A stretch of DNA of 64,000 bases, taken from Chloroflexi bacterium UBA4736. Its GTDB lineage: Bacteria > Chloroflexota > Dormibacteria > Dormibacterales > Dormibacteraceae. Of this stretch, positions 62,693-64,000 are shown in pieces. Below the pieces are notes generated by a model. It was not told the origin of the DNA, did not search any database, and saw only the letters and a program-made list of their open reading frames with translations. Location of the stretch: positions 13,156 to 77,155 of the forward strand of contig DHIW01000124.1 of the NCBI GenBank assembly GCA_002404015.1. The letters are read 5' to 3'. Position 1 is the stretch's first letter; the number at the start of each line of letters is the position of its first letter. A program made the translations under genes and the position numbers.

Positions 62693-64000
62693 GTTTTCAA
62701 AACGGGCCTCGGCGGACGCTCCGACGGGCAGCTTCGCCTCCGCCTCACGGGCCTTGGTAGCCTCCGCCAAGATCAAATCGAAGGGCTGACGGAAGCTCGC
62801 GGTGAGCCGGCCGGCCTTCCAGGAGGAGTTCGAAACAAGTACACGGACCAGCTTTCGTTTCTCTTCGGGCTCCTGCCCGATGAACGACTCATGGGCCCGG
62901 CTGGCGAGTTCGAGGAGCTGGATGCCGCCGTCGAGGTAGCTACGGTCGGCGCTCCGGTGCTGCTGGATGGACTCGTCCAGGTGCTCGATCTGGGCTCGCC
63001 ACTCGCTCGCCTTCCGCTCGTAGAAGGACTCGCTGATCTTGCCGTCGAGTTTGTCGACGTACATCTGGTCGAGCCGGTTCTGGACCTGGCCGTGCTCGGC
63101 CTGGAGACGCGCGACGGCCTCGTTATGGAAGCGCCTCTTGTCCTGGTGGCTATTGCGAAGCGCCTTGGTCACGAGTTCGAGAATTTCGGGGTCGATCGCC
63201 AGCCCTCGGAGCAGCTCCGCGAACTGTTGCTCCAAGACCTCCTCGCGGGTGTAAGGCTCCGGGCAGCGGCCCTTGTAGCCGGTGCACCGGTAGTACGTGT
63301 AGCGGCCCTTGTGAGTCTCGCCGGTCATCGAGCAGCCGCAGTGGCCGCAGATGACCAGTCCCGAGAAGGTGAAGAGATGGCGTCGGCGCTTGGGCCGGCG
63401 GGCGCCGCGGTCATCGAGGACATCCTGGACGCGCTGCCAGAGGTCGCGAGAGACGAGCGGCTGGTAGGTACCGCGGTAGACCCGGCCCTTCCAGTCGAAC
63501 TCGCCGCTGTAGATCCGGCTGCGAAGGATCTTGTGGACGGTGGCGGTGAACACCAGGCCACCGCTCTTGCGGAAGGTGAGGCCGGCCTGGCGGCCTTTGC
63601 GGCCGGTCTCCTTGAGCGAGATGTCGCCGGTGGCGTACCAGTCGAAGAGCTTGGCGATCAGGGGCGCTCGATCGGGGTCGGGCTCGATCCCCTTCTTGCC
63701 GTCCTCGCGCACGATGTTCCGGTAGCCCAGCGGTGCGTAGGACGGCCACATGCCCTCCTCGGCCTTCTCACGCAGCCCCTTGGAGCATTCCTCGGCGAGG
63801 TTGTCGATGTAGTTCTTGGCCATCAGCACCTTGATGCCGTGCATGAACTTCTCGGCCGAGCGCGAACTGGTGGAGAGGACCACATTCTCCTTCACGAAGT
63901 GGACCTCCGGCTCCAGCTCGTCGATCGAGACCCAGTCCTTGAGGTTGCGATAGAGCCGATCGGTCTTCTCGACCAAGATCACGTTGCAGGCCCGAGCCCG
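62648..64000 (-). CDS. large serine recombinase/integrase (partial, N-terminus off window)
   Basis: This is the C-terminal 450 residues of a large serine recombinase. The frame is open to the right edge (RARACNVILVEKTDRLYRNL is the end of the resolvase catalytic domain), so the catalytic serine lies outside. Visible parts are the recombinase domain (EECSKGLREKAEEGMWPSYA, PLGYRNIVREDGKKGIEPD, VHKILRSRIYSGEFDWKGR), the zinc ribbon GLVICGHCGCSMTGETHKGR with YRCTGYKGRCP, and a coiled coil near VARLQAEHGQVQNRLDQMYV. The last 15 residues (from WRRERDSNPRRLAP) are encoded by the antisense of tRNA-Ser. It marks the left end of an integrated element extending beyond the window. The GTG at 63982 is not the true start. 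Confidence 0.93.
   Translation of the reverse strand, partial: RARACNVILVEKTDRLYRNLKDWVSIDELEPEVHFVKENVVLSTSSRSAEKFMHGIKVLMAKNYIDNLAEECSKGLREKAEEGMWPSYAPLGYRNIVREDGKKGIEPDPDRAPLIAKLFDWYATGDISLKETGRKGRQAGLTFRKSGGLVFTATVHKILRSRIYSGEFDWKGRVYRGTYQPLVSRDLWQRVQDVLDDRGARRPKRRRHLFTFSGLVICGHCGCSMTGETHKGRYTYYRCTGYKGRCPEPYTREEVLEQQFAELLRGLAIDPEILELVTKALRNSHQDKRRFHNEAVARLQAEHGQVQNRLDQMYVDKLDGKISESFYERKASEWRAQIEHLDESIQQHRSADRSYLDGGIQLLELASRAHESFIGQEPEEKRKLVRVLVSNSSWKAGRLTASFRQPFDLILAEATKAREAEAKLPVGASAEARFENWRRERDSNPRRLAP

Overview
The window is GC-rich and almost fully coding. It has short intergenic gaps, many 1-4 nt stop/start overlaps, several apparently leaderless promoters and one tRNA with an encoded CCA. 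It looks like a free-living, high-GC, probably soil-type bacterium. The combination of a short HisG with HisZ, a classical arg operon, a Wzm/Wzt polysaccharide exporter and secreted proteins carrying 'RILDTR' repeats suggests an uncultured Actinomycetota/Chloroflexota-type lineage (Dormibacterota would fit). That placement is inference and low confidence.

Layout. (1) About 1-14.3 kb is a surface-polysaccharide locus. It holds an edge-truncated polytopic membrane protein, a DPM1-like GT2, an NDP-sugar epimerase and dehydrogenase, two more glycosyltransferases, then on the other strand Wzm, Wzt, a GT2 and an Alg11-like GT4, and a methyltransferase. (2) Within and after it (4.3-6.5 and 14.3-24.2 kb) lie five secreted proteins. 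Each has exactly three copies of the same ~120-residue RILDTR repeat joined to a different module: L,D-transpeptidase, M23/LytM endopeptidase, GH18 glycosidase, an unassigned putative TIM-barrel hydrolase, and an HExxE metallopeptidase-like domain. This is the most unusual part of the window. (3) 24.2-37.4 kb holds an FAD oxidoreductase, metK, GDP-mannose genes (manC, phosphomannomutase, cupin isomerase), an unknown membrane protein, a dienelactone hydrolase, a GT4, UDP-glucose dehydrogenase, UDP-xylose synthase, apt, ahcY and a patatin. Sugar-nucleotide supply and the SAM cycle are therefore interleaved. (4) 37.5-44.2 kb (minus strand) is a branched-chain amino-acid-type ABC importer with two paralogous binding proteins and a strong intrinsic terminator between binding protein and permease. 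(5) 44.2-57.9 kb holds a TPR protein with an acidic tail, hisZGDBHFI (no hisA, hisC or hisE) and argCJBDRGH (no argF), with an ARG-box-like palindrome before argC. (6) 57.9-62.6 kb holds an MBL hydrolase, greA, lysS, serS and an SRPBCC protein. (7) A tRNA-Ser(UGA) at 62.6 kb is invaded by an integrated element. Its large serine recombinase runs off the right edge and ends inside the antisense of the tRNA.

A recurrent feature is the absence of a canonical start codon where conservation demands one. Several genes (argH, manC, two GT2s, the UDP-xylose synthase, the M23 gene, the patatin) appear to start at CTG, ATA, ATT or ACG, often overlapping the previous stop. No stretch over 300 bases lacks a gene. 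The longest non-coding interval is 42711-42900.
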